Below are positions 1-8,226 of a stretch of DNA of 64,000 nucleotides, one piece after another (position 1 is the stretch's first letter; the number at the start of each line of letters is the position of its first letter). This DNA comes from Undibacterium umbellatum (GTDB lineage Bacteria > Pseudomonadota > Gammaproteobacteria > Burkholderiales > Burkholderiaceae_D). Made by a program: the position numbers and the translations under genes. The notes under the pieces are model-generated. The model ran no database searches and was not told where the DNA came from. It saw nothing but the letters and a program-made list of their open reading frames with translations. The stretch lies in the NCBI RefSeq assembly GCF_014284125.1, contig NZ_JACOFX010000003.1, positions 124,001 to 188,000 of the forward strand. The letters run 5' to 3'.

Positions 1-2
1 GC

Positions 3-869
3 AGCGTGGTGATGGAAGAAATGCTGCATATGGCTCTGGTCGCGAATTTGATGATATCCATCGGCGGCAAGCCCAGCTTCAATCGGCCCAAATTTGTACC
101 TGTTTATCCCGGCTCACTGCCAGGTGGCTTGCGTGCAGATTTGAGTGTGCGCTTGCGCAAATGCTCGATTGATCAATTGCGTGCCTTCATGTCCATAGAA
201 CAGCCCGAGAAAACCATAGAGCCGGTGCATTACCGTGCCAGGGAGGGTGAACCTGTTGATACATCCAAGTACACCATAGGCTGGTTCTATGATGAAATCA
301 AACAGACCTTGACGGAACTGAGCAATGCCGGTCAGATCAGTTTTGGCAATGCCGACAAGCAGGTCACAGAATGGCATGGCACAGGCAAGTTATTTGCGAT
401 TACTTCACTGGCCGATGCCTGCCGTGCCATTGATGAAATCAAACGTCAGGGTGAGGGTGCCGGAGCGCGTCATCCAGGCGATGGTGATGGTGAATTGTCC
501 CATTATTACAAGTATGCCGAAATCGTCAATGGTCATCGCCTGGTCAAGAATGAACATGGCTTTGCCTATAGCGGCGAAAAAATTCCTTTCGATCCAGATG
601 GTGTCTGGCCGATGATGGATGATCCCAATCTGGCGATGTATCCCCAGGGTTCACGCGCCCGCATTTTGCAGGAACAATTTGCCCGCACTTATCAAGCCTT
701 GCTGAATGGCTTGCACATCGCCTTCAATGGCGAACCAGAAACACTGGGGCAAGCCGTGGGCCTGATGTTCTCATTGGGACTGGCAGCACAGCAATTGATG
801 GCTACGCCTTCAGGCTTGAACGATGGCACCAATGCCGGGCCCAGCTTCCAGTTGCCATTCCCAGGTTGA
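3..869 (+). CDS. Ferritin-like protein, VioB/RebD C-terminal type (5' truncated)
   Basis: The reading frame is open to the left edge, so the N-terminus lies outside the window. The first visible residues carry an EEMLHM motif followed by a helix rich in Ala/Leu, typical of the ferritin-like domain found in iminophenyl-pyruvate dimer synthases such as VioB and RebD, where Glu/His residues sit in a four-helix bundle. The remainder (aspartate/proline-rich middle, C-terminal helix around FARTYQALLNGLH) fits the stand-alone members of that family. It ends 48 nt before eboD on the same strand, so it may lead or belong to the Ebo operon. Indole or pyruvate-imine dimer chemistry would fit a scytonemin-like context, but that is inference; many stand-alone members have no known reaction. 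Confidence 0.6.
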   Translation, partial: SVVMEEMLHMALVANLMISIGGKPSFNRPKFVPVYPGSLPGGLRADLSVRLRKCSIDQLRAFMSIEQPEKTIEPVHYRAREGEPVDTSKYTIGWFYDEIKQTLTELSNAGQISFGNADKQVTEWHGTGKLFAITSLADACRAIDEIKRQGEGAGARHPGDGDGELSHYYKYAEIVNGHRLVKNEHGFAYSGEKIPFDPDGVWPMMDDPNLAMYPQGSRARILQEQFARTYQALLNGLHIAFNGEPETLGQAVGLMFSLGLAAQQLMATPSGLNDGTNAGPSFQLPFPG

Positions 870-917
870 AGGAAGGCTTGAAGGAAAAAACGTGGATAAA
901 CCAGGAAAGGATGTATC

Positions 918-2162
918 GTGAAACTGGCTGAACTGAACCGGCTGCCCGATCTGCAAGTGGTCGCGCCTGCAACTGCGCGGACAGGCTGGCAACAGCAACA
1001 TGTGCGCGTCGATTACACCTTTCCCGTGGTTTCCACCCGTGATGCCTTTGATATTGCCAATCCAGATTTTCGTGCAGTGGTGACTTTGCGTGAACCGCAG
1101 CGCAGGCACAGGCTGGCGATTTTCCTTGATGAAGGCTTGGCCAGGGCCATGCCCGGCCTGGTCGAGCAGATACTTGCCTATCTGCGCTTTCATCACGAAG
1201 CCATGGAATTGGCAGGCGAGATCTACCTGCTGCCTGGCGGTGAAGTCTGCAAGAATGATGCAAGCCTGGTGGAACGCCTATTGCAGGCTCTGTCAGAGCG
1301 GGCAATAGACCGGCATTCTTATTCCATCGCCATTGGCGGTGGCGCAGTGCTGGATGCAGTGGGCTATGCCTCTGCCATCTTCCATCGCGGCGTGCGGCAT
1401 ATACGTTTCCCGACTACGGTGCTGGCGCAGGATGACAGCGGTGTTGGTGTCAAAAATGCGGTCAACTGGCAAGGGCAAAAAAACCTCATTGGCACCTTTG
1501 CCCCACCCTGGGCAGTCATCAATGATGCACGTTTCATCGATATCTTGCCCTCACGTGAAAAGCGGGCCGGGCTGGCAGAAGCCGTCAAGGTTGCCCTGAT
1601 ACGCGACCATGCATTTTTTCTCATGATGGAAAAGCAGTTGCCCGCACTGGCAGCATTTGACAGCAATGTACTGAACGTAGTGATCACCCGCTCCGCCAGT
1701 TTGCACATGCACCAGATTGCCCATGGTGGAGACCCCTTTGAAAGCGGCTCGGCCAGGCCGCTGGATTATGGTCACTGGGTCGCGCATAAACTCGAACGCC
1801 TGACTGCACATGCGCTATCGCATGGCGAAGCGGTCGCCATAGGCCTGGTACTGGATGCACGCTATTCCTGCCTTGCAGGTTTACTACCAGAAGGGGAAGA
1901 CGCCCGCATTCATCGCTTGCTGACGCAACTGGGTTTTGATCTGTGGCATGCACAATTACTGGCGCAGGACGAGCAAGGTGACTTGCTGGTATTGCAGGGC
2001 TTAAGAGAATTCCGCGAACACTTGGGAGGCGAGTTGACCATCACGCTGCTGGCCGCCATAGGTAGTGGTGTAGAAGTCCACGAGATGGATGCAGGGCTGG
2101 TGCGCGCAGCAATAGACTGGTTGCACAGCAAGCAGGCAAATTCAGTTGTCCTGACCGACTGA
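918..2162 (+). CDS. eboD: EboD-type 3-dehydroquinate synthase-like enzyme
   Basis: A 414-residue AroB-fold protein. NAD-binding elements PGGE (106-109) and GGG (140-142) are present, and the metal-ligand set is recognisable as Glu221 in LAEAVK, a GHxxxH segment near 285-290 and LSHGE near 301. The length exceeds housekeeping AroB (about 360), and the neighbours are eboE, eboC and eboA, so EboD is preferred over shikimate-pathway AroB. The start is GTG, preceded by AGGAAAGGA. Ebo enzymes are linked in cyanobacteria to export of a scytonemin precursor, and in other bacteria to undefined secondary metabolites; the true substrate is unknown. Eight bases separate it from eboE. Confidence 0.85.
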   Translation: MKLAELNRLPDLQVVAPATARTGWQQQHVRVDYTFPVVSTRDAFDIANPDFRAVVTLREPQRRHRLAIFLDEGLARAMPGLVEQILAYLRFHHEAMELAGEIYLLPGGEVCKNDASLVERLLQALSERAIDRHSYSIAIGGGAVLDAVGYASAIFHRGVRHIRFPTTVLAQDDSGVGVKNAVNWQGQKNLIGTFAPPWAVINDARFIDILPSREKRAGLAEAVKVALIRDHAFFLMMEKQLPALAAFDSNVLNVVITRSASLHMHQIAHGGDPFESGSARPLDYGHWVAHKLERLTAHALSHGEAVAIGLVLDARYSCLAGLLPEGEDARIHRLLTQLGFDLWHAQLLAQDEQGDLLVLQGLREFREHLGGELTITLLAAIGSGVEVHEMDAGLVRAAIDWLHSKQANSVVLTD

Positions 2163-2169
2163 GGCTGAC

Positions 2170-3378
2170 ATGCAATTATCCCTGCCACCGCAAAACGTGC
2201 ATTTGACCTACTGCACGAATATACACGCAGGTGAAAGCTGGGATGAAGTGCTTGCCAGCCTGGAAGAAACCATACCTTTGCTCAGGGAAAAACTGGAGCT
2301 GGTCGCTGACCAGGCATTTGGCATAGGTTTGCGTCTGTCTGCCCAGGCAGCCGATAGCCTCATCATTCCGGCCAGCTTGCAGGAATTCAAAATGCAGTTG
2401 GCACGACTGGGCGCCTATGTCTTCACCATCAATGCTTTTCCTTACGGGCCTTTCCATGGCGTCAGGGTCAAAGAACAAGTGTATTTGCCAGACTGGCGCG
2501 ATACCGAGCGTTTACGCTATACCAGGCAATGCGCCCACATTCTGGCTGAGCTTTTGCCGGAGGATGTGGAAGGCAGTATTTCCACCGTGCCCGGTGGGTA
2601 TAAATCAGAAGCGCAAACAGCCGGGGCGCAACAACAGATTGTTGAGCAACTGATAGCCGCAGTCGCCATGCTGGCCGGACTGGAACAAACAAGTGGCAAA
2701 TGCATAGCGCTGGCATTGGAACCTGAACCCTGCTGTTTTCTGGAAACCATGGACGAGACCGCAGCTTTCTTTTGCGGTCAATTGTGGACAAAGGACAGCA
2801 TAGCCAGGCTTGCAGAATTATGCGTCTGCACGGAAGCACAAGCCGCCCGCCTGATGCGCCGTCATCTGGGGGTTTGCTATGACGTTTGCCATGCCGCGGT
2901 TGAATTTGAGGACCCGGTGAGTGCCATGCAAAGCTTGACAGAGCTGGGCATACGCATACTCAAGATACAGTTGTCCTGCGCCTTGCGCATCCCTGCCATG
3001 CATGCAGGGATGGTGAATGAACTACGGCGTTTTGACGATGGCGTGTATCTGCACCAGGTCGTGGTCCATAATCAGGATAGCTTGCAACGCTATACCGACC
3101 TGCCTGCCGCACTGTCGGCTTATCAGGCTGGTCAGGCTGATGGCGAATGGCGTGTCCATTGTCACGTCCCGATATTCTGGGACAGTGAAGAGCAATTGGG
3201 TTCAACCCGGACTGATTTGCTGGCGACCCTGCAAGCCTTGCGCAAGCAGGGGCTTTCCAGCCATCTGGAAGTGGAGACTTATACCTGGGATGTCTTGCCC
3301 GCACATTTGAAAAATGAATCCAAAGCCCATGCAATTGCGCGTGAGTTGAGCTTTATCATGAAAGAACTGCTGACATGA
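2170..3378 (+). CDS. eboE: EboE, xylose-isomerase-like TIM-barrel protein
   Basis: A 402-residue protein opening with LTYCTNIHAGESW, the usual first strand of EboE-family metabolite-sugar isomerase-like TIM barrels. Internal blocks such as NAFPYGPFHG and LALEPEP (a Glu-containing metal-ligand strand), CYDVCHAAVE and VHCHVPIFW place conserved Asp/His/Glu residues at barrel-strand ends as in the AP-endonuclease-2/xylose isomerase superfamily. It lies between eboD and eboC and overlaps the latter by 4 nt (ATGA), so the three are translationally coupled. The reaction is unknown; members are annotated as sugar phosphate isomerase/epimerase by fold only. Confidence 0.85.
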   Translation: MQLSLPPQNVHLTYCTNIHAGESWDEVLASLEETIPLLREKLELVADQAFGIGLRLSAQAADSLIIPASLQEFKMQLARLGAYVFTINAFPYGPFHGVRVKEQVYLPDWRDTERLRYTRQCAHILAELLPEDVEGSISTVPGGYKSEAQTAGAQQQIVEQLIAAVAMLAGLEQTSGKCIALALEPEPCCFLETMDETAAFFCGQLWTKDSIARLAELCVCTEAQAARLMRRHLGVCYDVCHAAVEFEDPVSAMQSLTELGIRILKIQLSCALRIPAMHAGMVNELRRFDDGVYLHQVVVHNQDSLQRYTDLPAALSAYQAGQADGEWRVHCHVPIFWDSEEQLGSTRTDLLATLQALRKQGLSSHLEVETYTWDVLPAHLKNESKAHAIARELSFIMKELLT

Positions 3379-4322
3379 ATACTTTAGTCATGAATAACAG
3401 CCGCCTGGGCATCTACTTGCGATTGGGTAGGGTGTCCAACCTGCCCACCGTATGGACCAATGTGCTGGCTGGTGCCATCGTCGCAGGCAGCATTACAGGC
3501 CGTCCCTTATCTATCATACATACGCTGCTGGTCATGCTTGCGATATCAGCTTTTTACTGCGCGGGCATGTATTTGAATGATGCATTTGACCGGGAAATCG
3601 ATGCCCGTGAAAGACCGGGGCGACCCATTCCCTCAGGCCAGATCAGCGCAAGTGCGGTGTTTGCCATCGGCTTTGTCTTGCAAGTTGCGGGCATCGCCAT
3701 ACTCAGTTATTACGGCACCTGGGCGATAGTTTGCGGTTGTGCACTGGCCGCTACCATCTTGTTGTACAACGTCTGGCACAAGGGCAATCCTCTAAGTCCG
3801 CTGATCATGGGACTGTGTCGCGCCCTGGTGTATTTTGTCGCTGCTGCCAGCGTGATGATGGTAGAGCTCACTACTTCAGCCGAGCATTCGCTAAAAAACA
3901 CTGGACTGTTCAATACAACCGTGGTCCTGGCAGCACTGGCGATCTGGGCGCATGTAGTGGGTCTGACTTATGCAGCAAAACAAGAGAGTCTGAATCGTTT
4001 GGGTAGTTTGTGGCCATTGCTGATCTTGGCATTGCCCGTGCTTTTGTATGGCAGCAGATCTGTCACCAGTTGGACCGATGGTGGCCTGGCTCTTTTGATG
4101 TTGCTGGCCCTGATTGCGGCAGACATCATTGCCGTGCGCTTGTTAATCACCCGCCATATCGCAGGTGCGGTACCCAAGGCCGTAGCGCAATTGATTGCTG
4201 CAACTTCGCTGCTGGATGCATTGGTCATCGCCATCGCTGGTGGCGGTGTTGCTGCCGTGGCGTTTTGCCTGTGTGCCTTTGTCATGACCAGGGTTTTGCA
4301 GCGTGTCATTCCAGGAACCTGA
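3375..4322 (+). CDS. eboC: EboC, UbiA-family membrane prenyltransferase
   Basis: A 315-residue polytopic membrane protein with about eight hydrophobic segments. The first Asp-rich motif of UbiA prenyltransferases is visible as NDAFDREID (68-76), followed by the conserved RPGRPIPSG loop. The second Asp-rich motif is weak, as is usual for EboC. Such enzymes transfer a prenyl chain to an aromatic or polar acceptor at the inner membrane; in the Ebo setting a prenylated intermediate has been proposed to aid export. It overlaps eboE by 4 nt and is followed 23 nt later by eboA. Confidence 0.85.
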   Translation: MNTLVMNNSRLGIYLRLGRVSNLPTVWTNVLAGAIVAGSITGRPLSIIHTLLVMLAISAFYCAGMYLNDAFDREIDARERPGRPIPSGQISASAVFAIGFVLQVAGIAILSYYGTWAIVCGCALAATILLYNVWHKGNPLSPLIMGLCRALVYFVAAASVMMVELTTSAEHSLKNTGLFNTTVVLAALAIWAHVVGLTYAAKQESLNRLGSLWPLLILALPVLLYGSRSVTSWTDGGLALLMLLALIAADIIAVRLLITRHIAGAVPKAVAQLIAATSLLDALVIAIAGGGVAAVAFCLCAFVMTRVLQRVIPGT

Positions 4323-4345
4323 TCCATCATTTTAGGGCGGCCATC

Positions 4346-5257
4346 ATGAGACATCCATCGTTAGAAGAAATGCAGGCTCTTACTCCAACTGCTACAGCCC
4401 TGTCGCAACTCGATATCTGGATAGCAGCGCGCAGCACTCCAGAAGCCTTGCTGTGGTTCCGCTTGCAATGCCAGCAAATCAGCACGGCAAAACAGGAGCG
4501 TGATGTTTATCGCGCCATGGGTATGGCTGCGCGCAAACTGGGCAAGCTTGATTTGAATTTAAGCAGCGATGAACTGGCAACTGCGAATTCGCTGCGTCCC
4601 GGTTTTGATCCCTCGGGCTGGAGTGTCGATATTGCCGCTAGGGTCGCCTTCATACTCGCCAGCTATGCCGGTGATGAAGCGCAATTTGCCAGTCAACTGG
4701 ACAGTATCGCCGACAGTGCTGAAATCAATGAACTGATTGCCCTGTATTCCGGCTTCCCCTTATATCCTGCCGCCAGCGTGATAGAACACCGCGCCCGTGA
4801 AGCCATACGTTCCAGCATGCGTCCTATCTTTGAAGCCATGGCGCATCGCAATCCTTATCCCATGCAGGCATTTGATGAAGCCGCCTGGAACCAGATGGTC
4901 GTCAAATGCTTTTTTCTCGATAGCTCCTTGTGGCCAGTGCAAGGTCTGGAGCAAAGAAATAATCCTGCCCTGGCACGCATCCTGATCGACCTGGCGCATG
5001 AACGCTGGGCCGCAGGGCGCGCCATCTGCCCTGAGTTATGGCGTTGCGTGACACCGCAACTTGATGCTGTAGGTGAGGCTGAATTGTTGCGCGTCCTCGA
5101 ACAAGGCAGCATGGCAGAACGGCTGGCCATCGCCAAGAGCCTGCCTGCCCATGACAGCAAAATACGCAATTTATGCCAGCAACAGAATCTGAAAACAGCA
5201 GCGAAAGATATGAGCTGGCAAGAACTGTTGCAAGAGTCGCAGCAAGTGCCACATTGA
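4346..5257 (+). CDS. eboA: EboA-family protein
   Basis: The chosen ATG at 4346 follows a GGGCGG sequence and gives a 303-residue protein. A longer upstream extension of the frame overlaps eboC and reads as nonsense, so it was rejected. The protein is alpha-helical, with features typical of EboA: an N-terminal WIAARSTPEALLWF block, a central LIALYSGFPLYPAA stretch and a DEAAWNQMVVKCFFLDSSL segment before an ARILIDLAHERWAAGR helix. EboA has no known catalytic activity and is a signature gene of the Ebo operon. EboB (TatD-like) and EboF were not found in the window; they may lie upstream or be missing. Confidence 0.82.
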   Translation: MRHPSLEEMQALTPTATALSQLDIWIAARSTPEALLWFRLQCQQISTAKQERDVYRAMGMAARKLGKLDLNLSSDELATANSLRPGFDPSGWSVDIAARVAFILASYAGDEAQFASQLDSIADSAEINELIALYSGFPLYPAASVIEHRAREAIRSSMRPIFEAMAHRNPYPMQAFDEAAWNQMVVKCFFLDSSLWPVQGLEQRNNPALARILIDLAHERWAAGRAICPELWRCVTPQLDAVGEAELLRVLEQGSMAERLAIAKSLPAHDSKIRNLCQQQNLKTAAKDMSWQELLQESQQVPH

Positions 5258-5276
5258 TACACAAAGGAGAATCAAT

Positions 5277-5711
5277 ATGTTTGAAAAAAATACCGAACAC
5301 CAGCAATGGCTGGAAGACAGCATCGCCAATTTGGATGCTGCCGCAGGCACTATCCATATACAGCGCGGAGAAGATTTATACCTGAGTGCTGCCTTGCGCA
5401 TACCAGAACCAGTACTCGCCATCGTCGCCCATGTCAGTCATGGCAAGGGCATGGCGGGTGCGGCACAGTTGAGCAAGGCACCAGTGCAGACCTGTAATTT
5501 GCAAGACGATAAAAGCGGCAATATACGCCCCGGTGCTAAAGCAGTTGGTGCCCAGGCGGCAATCGCTATTCCTTTGCTCAGCAAGGCGGGTGATGTCATG
5601 GCGGTGGTAGGTTTTGCCTGGCAAAAAGAAGGTGATCCGGCTGAGTGGGTAGCGCAAGCACCTTTCCCAGCCAAACTGGCTGAACTGACTGCGCGCCTGC
5701 AAGCTGCCTGA
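5277..5711 (+). CDS. Small GAF-like domain protein
   Basis: A 144-residue protein preceded by AAAGGAG. The fold pattern resembles a minimal GAF domain: an LYLSAALRIPEPVLAIVAHVS strand-helix segment, then QTCNLQDDKSGNIRPGAKAVGAQAAIAIPLL, where a GAF ligand pocket usually sits, and a final C-terminal helix. No output domain is present. It begins 19 nt after eboA, so it probably is the last gene of the Ebo operon. A ligand-sensing or redox (methionine sulfoxide reductase-like) role is possible; neither can be told from sequence alone. Confidence 0.55.
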   Translation: MFEKNTEHQQWLEDSIANLDAAAGTIHIQRGEDLYLSAALRIPEPVLAIVAHVSHGKGMAGAAQLSKAPVQTCNLQDDKSGNIRPGAKAVGAQAAIAIPLLSKAGDVMAVVGFAWQKEGDPAEWVAQAPFPAKLAELTARLQAA

Positions 5712-5718
5712 ATTTCGT

Positions 5719-6804
5719 TCAGTTTTCGGGCAGAACTAATCTGCGCACATAGCCTTCCAGTGCTACGGTTTCTCCATCTGCATTGGCGATGGGGCGACCT
5801 GGCAGGCCCATGCCTTCACTGATGAATACTGTATTTCCTGCCACGCATAAGTTGGATGGAGTATCCAGATATCTGGCCAGGCAAGTCACAGTCCGCTTGC
5901 TCAAGTCAAAACTGAGCAGGCGGCCAGAATAGCGTTTGAAGCCACCATGCCAGGTGGTTTTGGGTATGTGATCTACTGGCATGGGCTCTAAAAAATCATC
6001 GCATAATTCCAGCACCAGCAATTGCCCTTGTTCAGTAAACGCCATGCCAGTGGCCAGTGTCAGACCTGTTATTACTGCGCTGACCTCACCGGTATCAAGA
6101 TCCAGCCTGACGATTTTGCTGACGCCTTTTTCAAAGTTGATCCCCATTTTGTCAGCATCACCCTGCAATTCGCCTGAGAACAGGGAAATCAATACAGGCT
6201 GGCTGCTATTCGTTCGTTGCCAGCTTTGATCAAGAATCACCGTGACTGGCACCGCATGCTGACCGCCAGACAAATCTGGCAGCACGCCGACTACAGTTTC
6301 TGGCTGGTCATCAATAAATTCTATGGCCTGATTGGTATCAGGCTTCACTGTTAGCCAGCTTTGTCTTTGCGGGTGATAGCAAAGCGCATTCAGATTGCCA
6401 TGACTGTGGAATGCAGCTTGCGGTGGCAGGGTAGTCAAATCCAGGATGCGTGAACCGGCTACATAGTCAGTCTGGCTCAGCAGCCAGCGACCGTCACCAT
6501 AAGCGATATCCGCAAGGCCAAATATTTCATCCCTGCACATGCGTGCCTGCATATTCATGGAGCGAAAACCGGTAGCGAGTATCTCGCGTTTCGTATATTC
6601 GCCGTCCACACCCAGTTTGAACTGCACTAGTCGACCAGAAAAAACTTGCTCTGCATTGCCGCTGCCTGCTTCCACCAGCAACAGACTGCCATCCAGCTTG
6701 AGCTTGATGCCGCGCGGATTATTCAGTCCGCGCAAGATGATGCTGGATGCGCATCGTTGCTGGATCATGAGCTGTGGTAGAACGATGGGTACAGGGTTTG
6801 CCAT
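5719..6804 (-). CDS. ScyD/ScyE-family beta-propeller protein
   Basis: The protein (361 residues from the ATG at 6804; a GTG at 6849 would add 15 residues and neither start has a clear ribosome binding site) opens with GLNNPRGIKL...DGSLLLVEAGSG, the first NHL-like blade typical of ScyD/ScyE family proteins. Further blades follow around LADIAYGDGRW, LPDLSGGQH, ITGLTLATGMAFTEQGQLLVLE and LCVAGNTVFISEG. ScyD and ScyE are encoded with scytonemin genes in cyanobacteria. No signal peptide is apparent with the ATG start. It converges on the Ebo/GAF operon, with only 7 nt between the stop codons. The pairing with Ebo genes supports a shared metabolite, by inference. Confidence 0.7.
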   Translation of the reverse strand: MANPVPIVLPQLMIQQRCASSIILRGLNNPRGIKLKLDGSLLLVEAGSGNAEQVFSGRLVQFKLGVDGEYTKREILATGFRSMNMQARMCRDEIFGLADIAYGDGRWLLSQTDYVAGSRILDLTTLPPQAAFHSHGNLNALCYHPQRQSWLTVKPDTNQAIEFIDDQPETVVGVLPDLSGGQHAVPVTVILDQSWQRTNSSQPVLISLFSGELQGDADKMGINFEKGVSKIVRLDLDTGEVSAVITGLTLATGMAFTEQGQLLVLELCDDFLEPMPVDHIPKTTWHGGFKRYSGRLLSFDLSKRTVTCLARYLDTPSNLCVAGNTVFISEGMGLPGRPIANADGETVALEGYVRRLVLPEN

Positions 6805-6888
6805 GTAATGATTCTGAATGGAACTTATCAATGCAGGACAGTGTTTCACAAAAGATAATTGTGGTCAATGTGATATGTACCTTTCGTG

Positions 6889-7512
6889 CTAGGACAAGAA
6901 CCTGCGAAAAGCCAGTCGCGTCCACTTGACCCCACTTTGCTGGTTCAGTTTTTGTATGGATGCCGTCCGCACATTCAAGATGGGTAGCAGGTTTTGCATG
7001 GCTGCGAGTTCCATGGTTTCTTCTGCGCTGACATCAAACATGCGTCGCCCAACTGGGATGGGGCCATGACGCAGGGACAGTATCAGGGTCGCAGATGCAT
7101 TCATCAAGCCTGCCAGCCTGGGCATGGCGTGTTGCCGTTGCGTTGCATCAAGATGCATCCACACGGCGCTAAGCATGATGAGGTCGAAAGTCTGGTTCAT
7201 GGCACACAGCCTCGACAAGTCTGGCAGGCTGTCATCCAGCCAGCAGATGTTTGGCGCATCATGCAGAGCTATGCCCGGCAAGCGCAACTCCCGCGTTGGC
7301 TCTACCGCGACTACGCTATGTCCCATGGCAGCAAACGCCGCTGCATCTTTGCCTATGCCTGAACCTATATCAAGTACACGACAGGGCGCTGTCGGTAGTA
7401 AATGCAAAACCGTGGCGTGGTGTTCTTCAAAAGAAATTTCCTGCCACTGATTGACCAGGTAATCGGCTGTCTCGGCATAGCCTTCAGTGCCACTGATTTT
7501 ATTCACATGCAT
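6889..7512 (-). CDS. Class I SAM-dependent methyltransferase
   Basis: A 207-residue protein from the ATG at 7512; a longer open frame upstream runs through a peptide gene on the other strand and is not coding. SAM-binding motif I is VLDIGSGIGKDA (46-57) and the acidic end of strand 2 is VEPT (70-73), followed by LIMLSAVWMHLD, the usual motif IV region with the W-M-H signature of small-molecule methyltransferases. It is divergent from the DUF1843/radical SAM genes, with about 200 nt between, so it may modify the peptide product; this is only neighbourhood evidence. Confidence 0.75.
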   Translation of the reverse strand: MHVNKISGTEGYAETADYLVNQWQEISFEEHHATVLHLLPTAPCRVLDIGSGIGKDAAAFAAMGHSVVAVEPTRELRLPGIALHDAPNICWLDDSLPDLSRLCAMNQTFDLIMLSAVWMHLDATQRQHAMPRLAGLMNASATLILSLRHGPIPVGRRMFDVSAEETMELAAMQNLLPILNVRTASIQKLNQQSGVKWTRLAFRRFLS

Positions 7513-7716
7513 GTTCTGACTATCGTGTTTTGCCGGAAATGAAGATTGTAAATCACTGCTTCGAATATCTTTACTTAAAAAAGAATAATGACATTGACTT
7601 TTCGATAATTGAAAATATACTAAGTAAGCTTGCCATATTGATAGCAGGCAGGTTTCCAGAATTCCATAGATACCCACCCCAGTTTCATAAACCAGACTCA
7701 CCTCAAGGAGTAACTT

Positions 7717-8169
7717 ATGACTACCAATAAAGAAACTTATGGCGGTTTCATTCCTCTGTATGCAGTGGCAATGAGTGATGCAATTGCCAGTGGCGACGCC
7801 GCCAAATTGAGCGCTGCACGTGAAGCTGCATTCAGCCATCTGGCTGCTGCAGCCGATGTTGCCCGTCTTTTGCCAGAACTGGAAAGCGCCATCAAAAGCA
7901 AGGGCGGCGTCATACGCCCTTTGTATGCCGTCACCATACAAGATGCCGTTGCCCGTGGCGATGCAGTTGAAATTGCCCGCCTCAAATCCGAACTGGCTTC
8001 CTACACCAGTATGCTCGGTGGAGCCAGCAACACTGCTGCCGCCTTTCATCCTGTCACACCTTATGGCGTCGCGATTCAGGACGCGCAGGCGCGTGGTGAT
8101 CAGGCCGAAGTGGACCGACTGAAAGAACTCGCACAAAGCCTGCTGGCACAGCTCAACGCCAGCAAGTAA
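7717..8169 (+). CDS. DUF1843-type peptide with three GD-motif repeats (putative RiPP precursor)
   Basis: A 150-residue protein preceded by CAAGGAG. It holds three imperfect repeats beginning PLYAVAMSDAIASGD, PLYAVTIQDAVARGD and TPYGVAIQDAQARGD, near residues 13, 68 and 113, each followed by a short helix ending in Leu. This is the DUF1843 signature (P-L-Y-x-V-x-I-x-D-A-x-A-x-G-D). It is followed 57 nt later by a radical SAM/SPASM enzyme and then a second DUF1843 peptide. NCBI product names include a 'GDL motif peptide-associated radical SAM/SPASM maturase', so these peptides are probably its substrates. No Cys is present, so the modification would not be a Cys thioether. Confidence 0.75.
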   Translation: MTTNKETYGGFIPLYAVAMSDAIASGDAAKLSAAREAAFSHLAAAADVARLLPELESAIKSKGGVIRPLYAVTIQDAVARGDAVEIARLKSELASYTSMLGGASNTAAAFHPVTPYGVAIQDAQARGDQAEVDRLKELAQSLLAQLNASK

Positions 8170-8226
8170 GCAAGTACCTCTTTATCCCGGATGCCAGCTT
8201 GCTGGCATTTGCCACCGGAGCCAAGT

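Noticed and set aside
4010..4345. Long N-terminal extension of the eboA reading frame
   Set aside because: It lies inside eboC in another frame, has no ribosome binding site and reads as Cys/Arg-rich nonsense; the ATG at 4346 is preferred.
7513..8136. N-terminal extension of the methyltransferase frame on the minus strand
   Set aside because: It runs opposite the DUF1843 peptide gene, which has clear repeats and a ribosome binding site; the extension shows no family features.
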